Positions 62,690 through 64,000 of a DNA stretch of 64,000 nucleotides are shown here, piece by piece. Position 1 is the first letter of the stretch. Each line of letters opens with the position of its first letter. Position numbers and translations under genes: made by a program. The notes beneath the pieces were generated by a model. The model was not told the origin of the DNA and did no database searches. It saw only the letters and a program-made list of their open reading frames with translations. Source of the DNA: Accumulibacter sp. (GTDB taxonomy: Bacteria; Pseudomonadota; Gammaproteobacteria; Burkholderiales; Rhodocyclaceae); assembly GCF_029255285.1 (NCBI RefSeq), contig NZ_JAPUVI010000025.1, forward strand, positions 1-64,000, in the 5' to 3' direction.

Positions 62690-64000
62690 ATGCTTGACAC
62701 CGCAGAAATCATCGCCCTTTGCCGGGCAGAACACGGCGACCCCTACGCCGTCCTTGGAATGCACGTCGATGCCGACGGTTTTCTGTGGGTTCGCAGCCTG
62801 CAACCCGGAGCGCGCTCGGTCGGCGTGGTCGACGCCAAGACCGGGCGACAGCTTGCCACGCTCGAAAAGCGCGAGGTCGAGGGAGTGGAAGGCTACTTCG
62901 AAGGGCTGATTCCGCGCCGCCGCATCGGCTTTCCCTACCGCCTGCGCATTGAATGGGACAGTGGCGTGCAGGAAGTCGACGATCCATACCGCTTTGCCAC
63001 GGTACTGGGCGACATCGACGTCTGGTTGCTGGCCGAAGGCTCGCACCTGAGGCCCTTCGAGCGCCTCGGCGCACATCTGTGCGAAATCGACGGAGTAGCT
63101 GGTACAACCTTCGCCGTGTGGGCTCCCGACGCGCAACGCGTCAGCGTGGTCGGCGACTTCAATTCCTGGGATGGCCGGCGCCACCCGATGCGCTTGCGCC
63201 GCGAATGCGGCGTCTGGGAGATTTTCCTGCCTGGAGTGAGTGCCGGCGCGCACTACAAGTACGAAATCCGTTCGCACGGCGGCTACCTGCTGCCGCTCAA
63301 GTCCGATCCCTACGGCTTTCAGGCTGAACTGCGGCCGTCCACCGCTTCTATCGTCTGCCAGCTACCGCCGCCGGTCGATCCGGTATCGATCCCGGCCGGT
63401 GATTTGCTCGGCGCGCCGATGTCCATCTACGAGGTCCACCTGGCGTCGTGGCGACGGGCCGACGATGGCGGCTTCCCCGATTGGCAGCGGATCAGCGAGA
63501 CCCTGATCCCCTACGCCGTCGACCTGGGCTTCACGCATCTCGAGTTATTGCCGATTTCCGAGCACCCCTTCGATGGTTCGTGGGGTTATCAGCCGCTGGG
63601 GCTCTACTCGCCCACGGCCCGTCATGGTAGCCCGACCGGTTTTCGCGATTTTGTCGGCGCCTGTCACGCTGCCGGACTGCGCGTCATCATCGACTGGGTG
63701 CCGGCGCACTTCCCTACCGACGAGCACGGTCTCGGTCGCTTCGACGGCACGGCGTTGTACGAGCATGCCGATCCGCGCGAGGGAATGCATCAGGACTGGG
63801 GGACACTGATTTACAACTTCGGTCGCCGCGAGGTGAGCAACTATCTGATCGGCAATGCGCTGTTCTGGATCGAGCGCTACGGCGTCGACGGTCTGCGTGT
63901 CGACGCCGTCGCCTCGATGCTCTACCGCGACTACAGCCGGGAGGAAGGACAATGGCTGCCGAACGTGCATGGCGGCCGCGAGAATCTTGAGGCGGTCGCC
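62690..64000 (+). CDS. glgB: Glycogen branching enzyme, N-terminal part (3' partial)
   Basis: Cuts alpha-1,4 chains and rejoins them as alpha-1,6 branches. The frame is open from the ATG at 62690 to the right edge: 437 codons, so the C-terminal part of a protein of about 730 residues is missing. An N-terminal beta-sandwich of the GH13_9 N1 type ([11 protein letters not shown]) and a CBM48 module ([23 protein letters not shown], in part) are followed by a GH13 barrel. The barrel shows [14 protein letters not shown] and the nucleophile Asp405 in [20 protein letters not shown] follows glgP by 11 bases, so the two are in an operon. Confidence 0.95.
   Translation, partial: MLDTAEIIALCRAEHGDPYAVLGMHVDADGFLWVRSLQPGARSVGVVDAKTGRQLATLEKREVEGVEGYFEGLIPRRRIGFPYRLRIEWDSGVQEVDDPYRFATVLGDIDVWLLAEGSHLRPFERLGAHLCEIDGVAGTTFAVWAPDAQRVSVVGDFNSWDGRRHPMRLRRECGVWEIFLPGVSAGAHYKYEIRSHGGYLLPLKSDPYGFQAELRPSTASIVCQLPPPVDPVSIPAGDLLGAPMSIYEVHLASWRRADDGGFPDWQRISETLIPYAVDLGFTHLELLPISEHPFDGSWGYQPLGLYSPTARHGSPTGFRDFVGACHAAGLRVIIDWVPAHFPTDEHGLGRFDGTALYEHADPREGMHQDWGTLIYNFGRREVSNYLIGNALFWIERYGVDGLRVDAVASMLYRDYSREEGQWLPNVHGGRENLEAVA

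Overview
The window is about 64 kb of GC-rich, densely coded chromosomal DNA. The gene content points to a betaproteobacterium, most likely of the Rhodocyclales. The evidence is a tat operon joined to the his genes, a petABC-sspAB block, clpS-clpA, and a glk-glgP-glgB glycogen cluster. An Accumulibacter-like, glycogen-cycling organism fits well, but this is inference from gene content, not from a marker comparison. I see no tRNA, rRNA, insertion sequence or CRISPR array. Both window edges cut genes: a large surface protein on the left and glgB on the right.

Layout. 1-5.6 kb: the C-terminal part of a repeat-rich secreted adhesin followed by its type I secretion adaptor (HlyD type) and ABC exporter. 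5.7-13.4 kb: an MscS-type channel, two tandem membrane-embedded spermidine-synthase-like paralogues, a separately promoted fusion of a holin-like membrane region to a GH108 lysozyme, and an ankyrin protein. 13.4-19.1 kb: RraA, ClpA/ClpS, a cold-shock protein with a strong terminator, a flavin reductase and MutY. 19.2-28.0 kb (minus strand): a very large multi-PAS GGDEF/EAL protein, an MFS transporter, ubiX, a Gx-type transporter, a DUF3124-like protein, a fumarylacetoacetase-family hydrolase and a Nif3-like protein. 28.0-30.1 kb (plus strand): a DegS/DegQ-like protease and a YafJ-type amidotransferase.

30-37 kb is the minus-strand run hisB-hisH-hisA-hisF-hisI-hisE-hint-tatA-tatB-tatC, with hisC diverging from hisB. 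The SRP RNA gene follows, then dnaX-ybaB-recR. 40-43.9 kb holds petABC (cytochrome bc1) and sspA-sspB. The bc1 Rieske protein has a twin-arginine signal, so its export machinery lies in the same window. 43.9-49.9 kb is a tightly packed, mostly overlapping operon. It encodes a halogenase-like flavoprotein, an XanB2/FkbO-type chorismatase, an outer-membrane MipA protein, an acyltransferase, a glycosyltransferase and a cation/proton antiporter. This resembles part of an aryl-polyene or xanthomonadin pathway but lacks ketosynthase and carrier-protein genes, and it is the most interesting unit here.

50-64 kb: hisD-hisG (separate from the other his genes), a CNNM/CorC-type protein with a long leader, a biosynthetic-type arginine/ornithine/lysine decarboxylase, dcd, a decayed beta-propeller fragment, a GlcD-like FAD oxidoreductase, and glk-glgP-glgB for glycogen turnover. 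Where a reading frame opens upstream of the likely start, I give the start I prefer and the reason.
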